Below are positions 23,396-35,570 of a stretch of DNA of 64,000 bases, one piece after another. The translations under genes were made by a program, and so were the position numbers. The notes beneath the pieces were generated by a model. The model searched no databases. It was not told the origin of the DNA and saw nothing but the letters and a program-made list of their open reading frames with translations. This stretch comes from Dryococelus australis (lineage: Eukaryota; Arthropoda; Insecta; Phasmatodea; Phasmatidae), in assembly GCA_029891345.1 (NCBI GenBank), contig CM056998.1:169718332-169782331 (forward strand). The letters are read 5' to 3'. Each line of letters begins with the position of its first letter. The first letter of the stretch is position 1.

Positions 23396-24901
23396 ATTTT
23401 GTTGAATTTATCGTTAAATTTCACGCATGTCTCAAAGTGTAGAATTCAAGTAGGTAGGCCTACATCAATAAAATTCTACTGGTTACATTTTTTTAGTTGC
23501 AATATGTCTTATTTGGTGATAATCGTTTCTGATTGTTTCCCGTTGGATAAAATCAAGTTGGTTCGTAGCGAGATGTCCGTTTTTAAATCATTATATTCTG
23601 ATAGCGCACCAATAAGTCTCGTAAGTTACAGTACAGATATTTCAGTAGAATGCCTAATCTGCCATGTCTTAGTAACAAATACAATGTACTAACAAAATAA
23701 ATCATATAATCTTAAGTACTATATGTTATGCAATGTAAATTGAAAATACAAAATCCTAAATTCGTCCTTTGTTTCAGTATTGTTATGATAATTTCTTTTC
23801 AAGGGTGAACTGAATGAGAGATTTCACTTGTGTATATAAACAAGAAACGGTCTGCCGAAACGAAATACGCAGTATAGTTTAATGATGTAAAAGTGATTTA
23901 ATAACCAGAAAAAAATGTTGACAATACTTTGCCATTTTTTTCAGTCAATAAATGTATTAATTGCATCACTGTTTCATACAGTACAAAATATCGATAACGT
24001 GATTTTTATTTTTGTTTGGGAATTTTTATAATAAGATTATGAGTAGCTCTCGTGTTACAAAAAAATATGGCCAGTTGAAAACGGCCAAAAGTCAAGTGTT
24101 TCATCACTAAGAAAAAATTCCTGGAATTAATATGGCTATATTATTTTGATTTTCTCCAAGATACCTCTGTCCCACTCCCAAACGCACCACCAATACGGGA
24201 AATTTATAACGCCAATAAAATACAAATAAGCCATTAAATTTTTTTTCGACTAAACTAAAAATGATTTATACTACATTAATATTATATTAAAGGTAATTGA
24301 AGTACTTAAAAATTGAAAAACAGGAGTTTCTCTTAAGTATATATTGCATAACATTTTCCATAGAAAATTATTACACGTAAAAATATATTTCAGAACAAAT
24401 ATCAAAGAATTTGAAACCCGTTTTACACTATTCCCGTTAATTCGTAACTTGAGACTGCCAAACATCAAAACTGTCGCAGAAAGCGGGATCCAGGCACGTC
24501 TCTTTAGTATTCTCAGGTATACGGGAGCAGTAAGTAGACAAGCTGATGATTAGGATAACAGTATGAAAACTTCCATCCCATGTCCCTCCCTGGTGCCGCC
24601 ACAATAATCCTCAACAGCCGGCGTGCAACATGGGGATAACAACCACACTGTACCGCGTATCTTTCCGGTGAGAAAATTACGTGTTTCGGGTCAACTCCCT
24701 CCGACTCTTAACTGCCCCTTGAATAATATGATGACATATTAATAACTCTTGATTAATGAGCTCGTTTCCTGTTACTGAGCATTTCGTGAAACACGGCACA
24801 GTGTTCAAATGCCAGCTGGCAGTATGAGAATCAATACATCAATACTGATAACGCATTCGTTGAAACTTCGCACAGGCGACTTTCACGACCCAAGTCACTA
24901 A
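23396..24901. other. no gene seen
   Basis: AT-rich. Frames at 23399-23692 and 24271-24553 lack motifs. No repeat ends recognised. Confidence 0.45.
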
Positions 24902-25558
24902 GGACGTGTTTACACAGCGATAGTAATGTGCGATAGTTTCTATCGCGACAGCTACTCTTGCATTACTATCGCCGTGTAAACTGCATGATAGTTACTGTCG
25001 CACCGTCTCGATAGCACTATCGCGATATCAGCTCGAGCTAGAAAATTATAGTAATTGTCGTGACAGAACATTCAACTACCGTAGTGTATACCGTGCAGTA
25101 TCACTATCGTGATAGTACGGGTAACAAATTTGTACATGTGTTCACTTTGACAATAACATTGCAGAAATATTTGGATTCTGTTAATATCTGTCGCTGTTCT
25201 TACACTATGTGGCGGGATGACAGGACGTATATTATCATTTAGGTATGACACGACAGTATTGACAGCATATTTATTCTCATATAATAAACCACGGGAACAA
25301 TATATGTTTACATGTCATTAATATCCTGTCACGATATTTAACTACTCCAAAATAGATCACCCTCTTGGCAAAAGGATATAAATGTAGGGCCTATCAAAGT
25401 TTTTACACAAATGTTGTCGGACATATCACTTTTGAGGTTCACTATAATAGCATATGTGTCGAACGTGTGTGTAAGCACGATCTATCGCGGCAGTTACTTT
25501 TACACACTTTCGTGATAGCTACTATCGTGTTAGCTACTATCACCTTGTAAACGCGTTC
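24902..25558. mobile_element. 657-bp MITE with TAA duplication and CGATAG/CTATCG words
   Basis: Left end GGACGTGTTTACACAGCGAT, right end mirrored as GAACGCGTTTACAAGGTGAT, flanked by TAA (24899-24901 and 25559-25561). This suggests a Harbinger-type element. Both terminal ~150-bp regions carry many CTATCG/CGATAG hexamers in both orientations, like transposase-binding subterminal repeats. The short frames inside are not genes. Confidence 0.85.
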
Positions 25559-25750
25559 TAAGGTGCCTTCCTACCTCCAGGTTCAGCTGTATGAGTTTTA
25601 TACACATGTTTAGTTTTTAGCTCAGCATGTAAGCAGCCCGCCTATTATACTTTGCATAAGACGAGGGCAGTAAAAAGCATTACCACTTTCGAGTGCTATG
25701 CTCGAGTGAAGCTCTAGAAAAGATCGTTTTAAAATTGCTTTGCTCCCGAA

Positions 25751-26009
25751 GCGGCCGCGGTGGCGCAACGTATATAGCGCTCGCCCCTGACCAAGGCGAA
25801 CTGGGCTCGATTCCCAGCGGGATCGCTCCCGAATCCTCACACCTGGGATCGTACAGGACGATGCCGCTGGTCGGCGGGTTTTCTCGAGGATATCCCAGCC
25901 ACCCCGCCCCTGCATTCCGACACTGCTCTATACCTACATCGATTCACCTTCATCGGATCTCAAGACCCCGATCTTAAGAGCAGCTCAAATCTCTCCACTT
26001 TTTTTTTTC
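25751..26009 (+). repeat. SINE-A copy 5
   Basis: CCGCGGTGGCGCAACG head, B box CTGGGCTCGATTCCCAG, the family middle CTGGTCGGCGGGTTTTCTCG and a tail ending CAAATCTCTCCACTTTTTTT. The terminal T run would act as a Pol III stop. Confidence 0.9.
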
Positions 26010-27208
26010 CCCGAGTAAAAAACCTCGCACGGAGTTATTGTTCCGCTAGTGTAGCAAGATCTTGTAAGAATACTACAGCCCAGCAATTAACTGTTTTATT
26101 AAACTTTTTTAAGTATCAAAAGCATACGATTAATTGTAAACACTTTTAAACAATAGAAAACAAATGATTGGGGGAAAACCACTTCAGCGCACTATTGGCG
26201 GATAACCAGCCAATAACGAATGTTGACCAGTACAGTACAGTACAGTACAATACAATACAATACAGTACAGTAAAGTACAGTACAGTGTAGTGTTCCGAGT
26301 AATGTAGATCTAATAGAAAGGTTGGAAGTGGCAACACAGACTGGCGCTTCTCTAGTGGTGGATAAACGCTCGCTACTTATTTTGAACTGATCTTGAATGT
26401 CAGTAAACAAGAGCAAAGCTGAAAGTGTTAACTAAGAAGAACTTCGAACACAGGATGCAGAGAAATATCACGCCCCTGGACTCTAGGAGAAGTCAATGGT
26501 CTGTGTAACCGCTGCATTAACGAGTCTCAGAAAATCGTGAGAAATATTTCTAATCATCACCGAGCTCTGCAAACGTAGTTTAATCGAACGAATAAAAAAT
26601 TGTCTTAGCAAATTTCTGGGCGTCGCCTCGAAAACATTTTATATGTTGAGGTCTTCAGCGGCCGTGATCGGTAATGTGCTACAGAAGCCGAGCTGGCGAT
26701 TGCTCGGACAGAATCCCACACAAGACTTTGCGAGTTGGAAGCAAGTATTTCGGAGACCACTACAGCCAGGGGGTTGTTTAGCCTCCGTGCTTACGCATGC
26801 AACGTGCAATGCAACCTAATGTTTGAATTTTTGGAATAGTTACTAAATTTCGACATACACATTTCTACGGGTTTGCTCTCTCGCACATCCGAAGACCACT
26901 TCAATTGAAGCTCGATGACTTCTGTAAATTGTTCGTGTTCGCCATTATTACATGGCCTCTTTTTCAAGCAACATGTGCGACATACACGACCCAAAAATTA
27001 AGGAAAATATTCCACGCAAAGGTAAAATACATTGTTCAAACCGAGCTGTATGCACATGTGGTGTCTATAGGGTTCGCAATACAGCGCTGTAAGAAATATC
27101 AGAGGCAGGCATTATGCATCGCTGCAATAGGCAGAGTATGTCAGAGAGGGTTTTGTACATGCAATTGCCATGAGTTCGACCAAAATAACTCACAGAGACA
27201 ATATTGGA
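26010..27208. repeat. no gene seen; pentamer repeat at 26229-26287
   Basis: About 12 units of GTACA with ATACA variants at 26229-26287. This produces long open frames on the minus strand (26146-26416) that are artefacts. The rest shows no recognised feature. Confidence 0.7.
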
Positions 27209-28310
27209 AAAAGAAACTGGAGCCGGGCCAGACCGAGATGATTGTGTCTCAATTACGACACATCCCACTGAATGTCATTTCCAGTCTCCAATGGAGGTTA
27301 CGACAGGGTGAAAATGTCATTCGATCCTCCAGAAGTTGAAGTTCAATGATTACAACGCCACGAGAAGATCATAATTTTTTACCCTAACCGTCATACAATG
27401 AAGTTTGAACTCAGCAGACGTAATATCAGCCCCAGAGAAAGGTGTTTCCAGGTATACTGTATAACAAAGCTTTCTTCATGTAGGATTGTATGCCCGGAGT
27501 GTTGCCTCACGAGTAGTACTTACAGCTGCCAATAAAAACCTGCCCTATTTGCATTGTGCAGAGAACATCGACTTGATACAAGGTACTATGGGACTATGTC
27601 CTGTTTATGGAAGAGTCCGTGGTCAGCCTATGCAGTGATTCCTAGCATAAAACGAGAACGGGAAAGTACGTAAAGTCAAGAAAACATCATTGAAAAGGAC
27701 CATTAAAAAGCTGACTGCATCTTGGTTTGAGATTGCATCATGCTGGGCTTATGTACACTGTTTCATTAGTTTTATCATGGCTCTGCAATAGCCTGGGCTA
27801 GGGCTAGTCGAGGTACCCTGCAACAGAACCCCAAGCGTTTCACAGATGCAATGATTGTACATTTCCTATTTATAGACGGCGAAGCCCGTCCAGATCGGAT
27901 GCATTGATGTATGACTATATGGAAAAAGAAGAGATCGCTCATTTGGGTTGGCCAGTCATTTCCCCGGCAATATCAACTTGCTTTGGACTTACTCAGGATT
28001 CTTATTTCGAGGCGTCCAGTTCTGCCACGAACATCCAGTAACTTCGGGTGGCTTTGGTGCATAAAATACATTCTGAACCACAAGAACTGCACGGCAGTAT
28101 TGTCCTCAACATGTGAGCTCATTATGCTGCACGTTGTCGCTGTCCAATGTGACATCACGTCATACTAATTCTTAACCACATTACCTCATTTCGGTGGTGT
28201 GGCATTGGTTGTGACGGACTTCATGTAGAATATTACTGCCGGATGGACTTTTGAGAAAGGTTGAGCAAAAATGTACAACGAATGTCTCCGGGTGTGCTAT
28301 TGAAATAAAC
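27209..28310 (+). pseudogene. Tc1-like transposase relic
   Basis: A decayed transposase of the IS630-Tc1-mariner superfamily, which cuts and pastes its own element at TA sites. In order, across changing frames: an N-terminal helix-turn-helix stretch (LEPGQTEMIVSQL, near 27220), a linker with VTTPRED near 27350, the RYTV segment near 27450, the conserved GLYARSV near 27485 and YLHCAEN near 27550, then the catalytic-domain stretch with DGEARPDRMH near 27880 and a following PVIS-containing segment near 27950. Stops and frameshifts break every part, and the DDE aspartates cannot all be placed. The open frame 26905-27339 covers only its start. No terminal inverted repeats were found. Long dead. 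Confidence 0.75.
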
Positions 28311-29386
28311 TTGATCAGTTTTTCGCCCTTCATTTCGATGTGAATGCACTAACTTTCAATATACGTTATTTTTTTTACATGAGTGAGTTTAGCGAGCCAA
28401 GATAACGGGCAGTATTCTGATATACAAAGACAACGCCCTGCTGCATCTTCAAATATCACTCGTCCGTGACTGTCGAAGGAACAGAGGTGACTACTTATAT
28501 TTTTCATAACATCCGTACGTACCAACAAAAAAAAAAACCTAAAGAGAAAACATACGCGCATGTCGATTTTGCATGACTCGCAGCACAAGTAAAATACGAG
28601 ACCTAGAAAAAAAAATGGACGAATATCAACTTCCCCAGCAAAGTGAGTGCACGCGGTAAACAATGTGGTAAGGGGAAAATGCAAATACACGTGCGATGTA
28701 CGGGGCGAATAAAGGGCGCAGTTGGAAACGAATCAAGAGGGGTAAGCCACACACAAAGAAAAGGACGAGACTAGTAACACAGAAACATGCACAGCGGGAG
28801 CCAACTATTCCACAGCCTGGGTAATGAAATGCGAACCTCCCCCTCCAAAAGCCGTGTCATACAAAAGGATACACGTACATGCATATTTATTTTTTGTTGG
28901 TATCTCCGAACAGCGCTCCTTTATGCAATGTCTGAGTGTTTGTACGCAGACAAGAAGCATCGCAAAAACTGCGACGTGAAAAAAATATACATATCGCAAG
29001 GGAGCGCAAGGGAATATTGCGAGATGCACGGTGAATAGTGTGGAGGTCAACAAGTATTGAGGGGTGAGGAGAGAGATAGCGCAAATTGACTAAGGGTGGG
29101 GGGCACCCCCGCTGGCAACCAGATAAGCTCATCGTTAGATAAGAGGGAAGAGGAGAGCTTCCATTCTCCCTTCGCTGTCCGCCCTTGCTTTGATTTAACA
29201 ACCCGCGAGTACACAAAACATCTGCGCGCCGACCCACACTCTCGAGATTTGTTCCTTCGTCGCCACGATAACGGATCAACAGCCCACTCCGTAAGTTCTT
29301 AACAAAAAGTGTCAAGACTACGTGGGAACCGCGGCCAGACAGGGATCGGGCAGTGACTATAGACAAGTGTACCTAATGCGAACACT
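28311..29386. other. no gene identified
   Basis: Several medium frames on both strands (28349-28690, 28887-29366) overlap one another without motif support. A GC-richer patch at 29090-29300 contains GTGGGGGGCACCCCC. Confidence 0.4.
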
Positions 29387-29811
29387 AAAGGCTGTTCGCG
29401 TTAAAGCGAGTACTTTCCAAATCACCTTTTGGAAAGAAAAAAAAAACTGTCTATACTTACATTCAGTCTTACGTACACATAGTCAAACAGGCTGCCAGTT
29501 ACATTGGCAGCGAATAAGTAAAAATCGTTCCAAGACTTGACGTTCTATTCAAGCGTAATATTCCAATTTATCGCCACTAAATGTATTGTTTCTGGAATCT
29601 TACCCACTAAGAGTACTAATGTCCATTTTAGTGAAACGTGCACATTCCTGACAGTTAAATTGTTTCACTTGAATGACGCATGAATCAAGTGTTAAGGCCC
29701 ATTTTACTGCAGTATTAATTTTGCAAATGGTGGAAGGATACAAAACGAGAAGGAAAAGCATATCCATAGCATAGGTTTATAAAGTGCTCAATTTAACGGG
29801 GACAGCCTATA
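29387..29811 (+). mobile_element. F1 element, diverged full-length copy
   Basis: Left end AGGCTGTTCGCGTTAAAGCG and right end GTGCTCAATTTAACGGGGAC with CAGCCTAT. The interior keeps TGTTTCACTTGAATGACGCA and AAGGCCCATTTTACTGCAGT. Confidence 0.75.
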
Positions 29812-30239
29812 TAAATAGGAAGAATGAGAAAGTTATTCACCCGCCGCAAAATCCGTATCTACAAAAAGAATTGTTACCACTAAGCAATTACATCAATTGA
29901 AGACAGGAGCCCTACTACGTGAAGGGGGACAGGATGGCAAGGCAACAGTCCGTCTCCTTGAAATGGCGGTTTTAAAATAACTTAAACTAAAACTATCGTT
30001 ACAATGGCATGTAGGTATTTATAGACATCAAAAGCCTGTGTCAATACTAATATGTATTTCAATCCCTCCGCCCTTCATTTTTAGCTTTTAAATGGAGACT
30101 CCTGACTAAACAACTAATATCCATATTCATATTGAAGACTCACGACCTCAGGCAGAAACAAACAGTCTAGACACGCCCTGATTTTATTCAAAACGCTATT
30201 GTAAATAGGAATGCCCAGTAATAATAATTAAATATGCTA
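29812..30239. other. no gene seen
   Basis: Short spacer between F1 and F5 without recognised features. Confidence 0.5.
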
Positions 30240-30932
30240 CACAGTTTAAAAAAATTTCCTTAATTTTACGGAAAAGTGCTGGTAAAAATTTATCCAGAGG
30301 TGTCCGTAAACTCTCCGTAAAATTCACGGAACCTCTCCATTCATTCCGTAGTTATTAGTTTTCTGTACTTATATTTTAAATAAGTTTTAATAACAATTTT
30401 ATTTTATTTTAATTTTTATTATGTGGGTGTTTTACTGTGTATAAAAAGATATTTAAAAAAGTTAAAAAAAATTTATACTTAGCAAGATTTGAACCCGAGT
30501 CAAAGAGTTGCAAATTCACGGCCCTAACCACTTACCTACAATGCTCACGTGGCGTAGCGTATCTGGTATAACTTTTGAAGTTCTATGTTAGTCACATACG
30601 CAACTCTCTCAGTTTCTAAGTGTTGCCAAGTGTTACATACACCTGTTGCTACTTTTTAATATTTGAAATAACAGGTTTTAGTGACATGCAAAACCTTCAC
30701 TGCCGCAGAGACGATAATTTTCTGGCTACAATGGCGAAGAAAGTTTCGTGTAGACTCGGCATTGTTCGTGCCCGAAACCCGAAGTTATAGGAAATACGGT
30801 GATTTCCCGTATTTCGTATTTACGTACTTAACTCCGTTTTTCGTATTTACATATTGTGTTTCCGTATATTTACAGTGCCTTTTCGTAAAAAAAAAAAAAA
30901 ATTCTGTAAATATACGGAAAATTTTAACACCG
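30240..30932 (-). mobile_element. F5 hybrid element copy 2
   Basis: Reverse-oriented relative of 16040-16774. The ends CACAGTTTAAAAAAATTTCC and, mirrored, CGGTGTTAAAATTTTCCGTA are flanked by TA (30238-30239 and 30933-30934). The tRNA-like module (30482-30552, minus) lies ~380 bases from the element's own left end, as in copy 1. The interior is rich in TTACGG/CCGTAA words. A poly-A run sits at 30887-30900. Confidence 0.85.
30482..30552 (-). other. tRNA-like Pol III module inside F5 copy 2
   Basis: On the minus strand TGTAGGTAAGTGGTTAGGGC is a good A box and CTCGGGTTCAAATCTTGC a good B box, with tRNA-like spacing. It is better preserved than the one in copy 1. Confidence 0.6.
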
Positions 30933-31195
30933 TACACTACAAATTTTATCGGCAAGAAGTTCGGTCTTGAGAGAGTTGTTATCGAAAGTGCCTCTAGCCA
31001 TGCGGGGTACATTACAACCCGCCCCTCCCACAACACTGCGCGGTTTAATTGCGCGTAGGCCCTTTTCAGAAATGCTGCAAGTGTACGGCTTCTGCGACTG
31101 TAATGCACCCGCTGTTATTGGAGACAAACTTCGGCGCTTCCCTACACGCCAACGTCCAAATCGTTGAGCGTTTTCCAGAGGGTACAAAACATTAT
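30933..31195. other. no gene seen
   Basis: GC-richer spacer (GCCCCTCCCACAACACTGCG) with overlapping frames on both strands and no motif. Confidence 0.4.
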
Positions 31196-31602
31196 AGTCC
31201 GTTCATGGTAAAATGAGCAATTTTAAAAGCCCTGCACTTGTATGCGCGTTGTGTATTCGTCCGTCGTATGTAAAATCAATACTGCCATGGGCCGCATTAC
31301 TATAATTCATGCGTTGCTCAAGAGAAACTGTGAAATTATTAGAAATATAAATATATTACAAATATGCTGATTTTGAGCACAGCTGAAATAAAAAAACAGA
31401 GTAGAATAAATTATTTAAGTTATTACAAATGGTTATCTAACACTGTTAATTTGACGTTAAGTCATATAACTACTTTTCGTCCATCGTTACCAACTTCAAT
31501 AGGCGTATGCGACTCAGAGCGCCTGTTAAAATATATGCAGATAGGAGCAGTCAAGTTTTTCTAAGGTTGATTTCTCAGTGCTCCCTTTATCGTGAACAGC
31601 CT
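31196..31602 (-). mobile_element. F1 element (minus orientation)
   Basis: Left end GTCCGTTCATGGTAAAATGA and right end TTATCGTGAACAGCCTTT. The interior shows GAGAAACTGTGAAATTATTA and TTACCAACTTCAATAGGCG. The frames at 31364-31564 and 31507-31776 are not genes. Confidence 0.82.
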
Positions 31603-32819
31603 TTACACGAAAGTGTTAAATCCCCAGTGCTCACCTGGCATCAGAACGAGGACGTCCGCAAAATGTACAGCGCGACCAGCACATTCTTGACTTGCTTCAC
31701 TAAGCTCCACTCAGGTTGGCAACAAAACGATATTTCTTATGGGAGAGTTTGGCATAGGGAATATTTCAGACGCTAGGTGCTCTGGAGTTCCAAGAGAGTT
31801 ACTCTCAAGCTGTGTGTAAAAGTTCATGTTTGACTCGACTCGTGGTGTATACCTGCCCCAAGTATCAACTTTACTTCGTATATATCATGCACACCCTCCG
31901 ATGACGTTTTACAATAGCAAACAACGACAATACAACTTATTTGGCATTGAGCGTTTATAAACAAGTTTAATTTTAATAGAAACCGTTAACGAATATAAGT
32001 GCGAAATAAATATAGCTGTCGTGGAAAGGAACAACGTAATTTTTTTTTTTTTTTTCCTTTCTCTTAATGAAACTGTGCAGGAAGGCCTTTAAAAAAAATA
32101 ATTTTTAGCCATTTTCCCAATATTTTTTTCCGATTCAGTTTTCGCATGTAAATAACGCAATTGTGTACAGCAATTTTAGCAAAATCCAATTTACGATAGA
32201 ATATTAAACAATATGTACATCAATTTCATCATATTTTTCCAGTCTAGCGCGAAAAGCACAGTTCATTTTTTACACTGGTTCTAACACAATACAAATCGGA
32301 AGCTTTTAAATAATTATATTTATATTATGAAAATTGCAATTATCCGCTTTACTTACTTACAAGACGAAAAAACACGGTACACATGCGACATACGTGCATC
32401 ATGGCAGCGATAATTCTTAGTGGCCAAACTAAAAGCGTTCAGCTTCCCAACCTGAGTAGAGTAAACCTTAGTTCAATGTAATCCTACAACTAGCACGCGC
32501 AGACTTCCTCCATGTCTCGGTGTTTCGCGATCAAGTTTATGGCGAACACTACATGGTGAGGGATTTTACCCATGTCACCAGAGAGACAGAAATTTCATGA
32601 GTTAGTTTGGTGGCTACGCTAAACGTGACAGTTCTATATACATCCCAGGTGCTGTCGTCTGTTCATCGGCTGGTGCCTTCGCGATGAGCACTTCATCCTG
32701 TGCGCTACGCAATTCGTGATTCGCTCGGTTTCTTTCTGCATGTGTATTGGTTCACAGTTATGCAGGGCGTGGCCGTGCCAGGAAACTGGTGGCCCAATCA
32801 TTTAAGTAAGAACAAAGTA
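31603..32819. other. no gene seen
   Basis: AT-rich with poly-T at 32040-32055. No motif or repeat end recognised. Confidence 0.45.
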
Positions 32820-33800
32820 CACGTGTTTTAAAGTCCATCCTAACACGTTTCAAATTGCGAAGTGCCCATGTCTGTACACTTTCACCCAAACATCCTGTGC
32901 AATGTATTTACATAGAGGACAGTGCCAATTGGCTCGAATTCTGTAATTTGTTAATTGTCAATAGTGAAGTGCATCCAGCATTGCTATTACTTATCAAGCC
33001 ATATTTACCGGACATGGGGTCACACTGAAAAAAAATTTTTGTGGCAGCCACAAAATTATTTTGTTGGTATTCACCCTGCCAAATTTTTTTGTGGCGTTCA
33101 CAAAAAATTTTGTAGCTGACACAAAATAAAATTTTAGTGGCAACTAAACTATTGTAGTCACTAAAAACTTATTTTGTGGGAGCTACAAAAATGTTTGTGT
33201 ACACCACAAAAATTTGGCAGGGTGAATACCAACAAAATATTTTTGTGGCCACCACAAAATACTTTTTTTTTCAGTGCGACAACACACAACAGACGTTGGT
33301 GGTCGCGAGATAAGTTCGTTTCTCCACCCATGTGCGTGCGTGGTATGAATGATGACATGTTGGTCGGTGCTGTTATTTTAGAACGTCGAATCACAGGACA
33401 CAGCTATCTGCGATACTTGCGATGTGCATAGCAGAAACACGTAGAGGACAGTTCATTGGCCACGTGGACAGATATTTACTTTTAAAGTTACAGTGTTTCT
33501 CCAGATTCTACCAAGTTTGTGAATTGATCGCGGTGATCCCATTAACTGGCCATCACGAGCTCCAGACCTGACCCCGTTAGACTTTTGTTACTGCGGTTCG
33601 GTGGAGAGCGAAATATAAAAAAAAAAGAAAGTTGGCTACACTATATGAAATGCTAGCTCACATTACGGACGCTGTTTCCCACGTAAAGGAAGATGCAGAT
33701 GAGCCCAGAAAAGAAAAACAACAGTATCTCAAGACAGAAGAACATAATGCATGCATGAACAGAAGGATTTTTAAAAGTTTGTTATAAACTTCTGTACATT
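32820..33800 (+). pseudogene. mariner/Tc1-superfamily transposase relic, split by a MITE
   Basis: Decayed DDE transposase in pieces. The left part (32820-33022) ends in a stretch reading like the family's FT..G.T segment after the first catalytic aspartate. The reading resumes after the inserted MITE, with CVRGMNDDMLVGAVILE and RITGHSYLRYL (33330-33420), which match the conserved strand and loop that follow in mariner-like enzymes. Near 33560 come remnants of the S-PDLTPLDF block (PDLTPLDFCYCG, frameshifted), holding the last catalytic aspartate. Multiple stops and shifts make it inactive. It is of a different subfamily from the two Tc1-like relics in this window. Confidence 0.65.
33023..33276. 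mobile_element. 254-bp palindromic MITE inserted in the transposase relic
   Basis: Ends CACTGAAAAAAAATTTTTGT and, mirrored, CACTGAAAAAAAAAGTATTT. Both arms contain GGTATTCACCCTGCCAAATT and repeated TTTGTGG/CCACAAA words, so the whole element folds back on itself. The transposase reading frame can be followed on both sides. Confidence 0.9.
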
Positions 33801-35278
33801 CGTAACTGTAGAAGGTTATCGTTAAAGGAGCTCTAACTCGAACGCCGGCTGCGATAGGACGCACATGTCCTGTTCTCCTCCAGGAGTATCGTCCTTTCCT
33901 CTTGAGGCATCATGTATATGTGAAGGTAAGAGCAGGGAAAAGTTTAAGAGATTCATGCCAAAAGTGATTACATAGAGATTGCGAAACAAGGCGAATTTGT
34001 TCGTGCACTATTTTTTTTTATTTGGTAGCTGACGAATATCAGAGTTAATTGTAAAATCACTGTAACGTCACGTTGTGAAAGATGACGTGAAGCTAAACGA
34101 ACTGGTAACAGGAATGCAAGGCCCGCTCCCGCAATGTACGACAAATGTAGTTGTTATTGCGTGTTCTCGCTGCTCTCTTATGGTATGAAAGTACACTACG
34201 TTACTACAACAATGCACCTCATTAATAGCGTGAGTGTGACGTAGCGTTGACCGCAGTATATGCAACTGGTTTTTAAGGTAGAGTGCCAACTCTGGTTGCG
34301 CAGGCACGATAGTCCAAACTGGGTGCGAGAGTAGTGCACTTGTAAAAAAAAAAATCAGAAGAATTATCAATTTAAAACCTTAACACGACTTCAAAACAGT
34401 TTGGAAACTTGAACTCAAACATACTGTAGTGCCACAACGAGCAGTGCGGTGGGAACTTGTCGGGCCTCGTCAAAACTGTATACAAGACGACACACACACT
34501 GGAGATTCTACCAAGAGGAAGTAACATTTACAATATTTGTAAGCTCAGGAGAACTACAATATTGCAGGTGTGTGTGTCTATATACATGTATATATTATAT
34601 ATATATATATATATAATGCAGCGCAAGTACACATACACCAGGAACACTAGGAGAAAAGTGCTACTTAAATATCCGTTTTTGAGATTCAACAGCGTGTGTT
34701 ACATCACTGATGTGATCTCACGCAGCAAGCTGCAGTTACTGCGACAAAGCGAACGCGCCGATAGAGTAAAGTAGAAAATTATTCCATTAAATTTTTTGGA
34801 GGCGTGGGAAAGGAACTGCCAAAGTTATTCTGCATTGTCAGATACTAAATTAAAATACTACATGACTGCAGAACTGAAGACAGCTACACTTAGGACGAGG
34901 TATCATTTTTCCGCAGTATAACATATTAGTATTTACTCGTGCTTGCAATAATTCTGTCCGTTTGCGGAAGCACCACCGTGCTAATCACACTCCCGTCTAT
35001 TTTTCTGCCCGCGTTGCATTTTTAATGCAGCGAGATATTTCACCCTCTTAAAATTACGATAAACCCTGCTTGATCAGCTACACGACGCTGTGTACCGTGC
35101 AGTTTAAAAATTTTAAAGAACTTAATTCCACGCTTCCGTAACGATACAAGGCGACCTTGCAAACGAGCCAGTGAAGTCGACGACCGGTAAACTTCAGTCG
35201 CTGTATTTCTGGAGCAATGAGAATTTACTTCCAAAGCCCTATTATGTGGAGCGAATTTATCGTGATGCTACGAAAATA
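33801..35278. other. no gene seen; (AT)n at 34583-34616
   Basis: Mixed AT-rich sequence. A perfect TA tract of about 20-30 bases lies near 34590. The frames 34068-34370 and 34457-34774 have no motif. Confidence 0.45.
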
Positions 35279-35425
35279 TAGGCTATTTGCAATTGGACAC
35301 TTTAAGAGTCCTGCCTTATTTATATATTTCCACCATGTATGCAACTAGTATTACCACGGGGCCGATCAGTATATTTATGCGCCGATCAAATGAAACTGTG
35401 ACATTGTTACGAATATAAGTACGTT
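35279..35425 (-). repeat. F1 fragment, diverged
   Basis: AGGCTATTTGCAATTGGACA corresponds to the F1 end. GCCGATCAAATGAAACTGTG and TTACGAATATAAGT correspond to the adjacent interior of minus-oriented copies such as 62005-62426. The other end is lost. Confidence 0.5.
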
Positions 35426-35570
35426 ACTTGTATGCCAACTCGTAGTGTCTTAGGTGCTTAAACAGAAATTTAATTTAATGAATTATGTGTTTACAGGTGC
35501 AAACATTAAAATACAAGTCTGTAGACTCTTACATACCCAGTGTACATAGTTGTACACAAAACGAATAGGA

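Noticed and set aside
25693..25977. Open frames reading like GGSGRGGA/RSRSGR in both strands
   Set aside because: GC-rich SINE-A copy. The same pseudo-peptides recur in every SINE-A in the window.
26146..26416. Minus-strand frames rich in VLY repeats
   Set aside because: Translation of the GTACA pentamer repeat.
28887..29366. 159-aa minus-strand frame, the second-longest on that strand
   Set aside because: Overlaps other frames in both directions and shows no motif. The patch is only slightly GC-richer than average.
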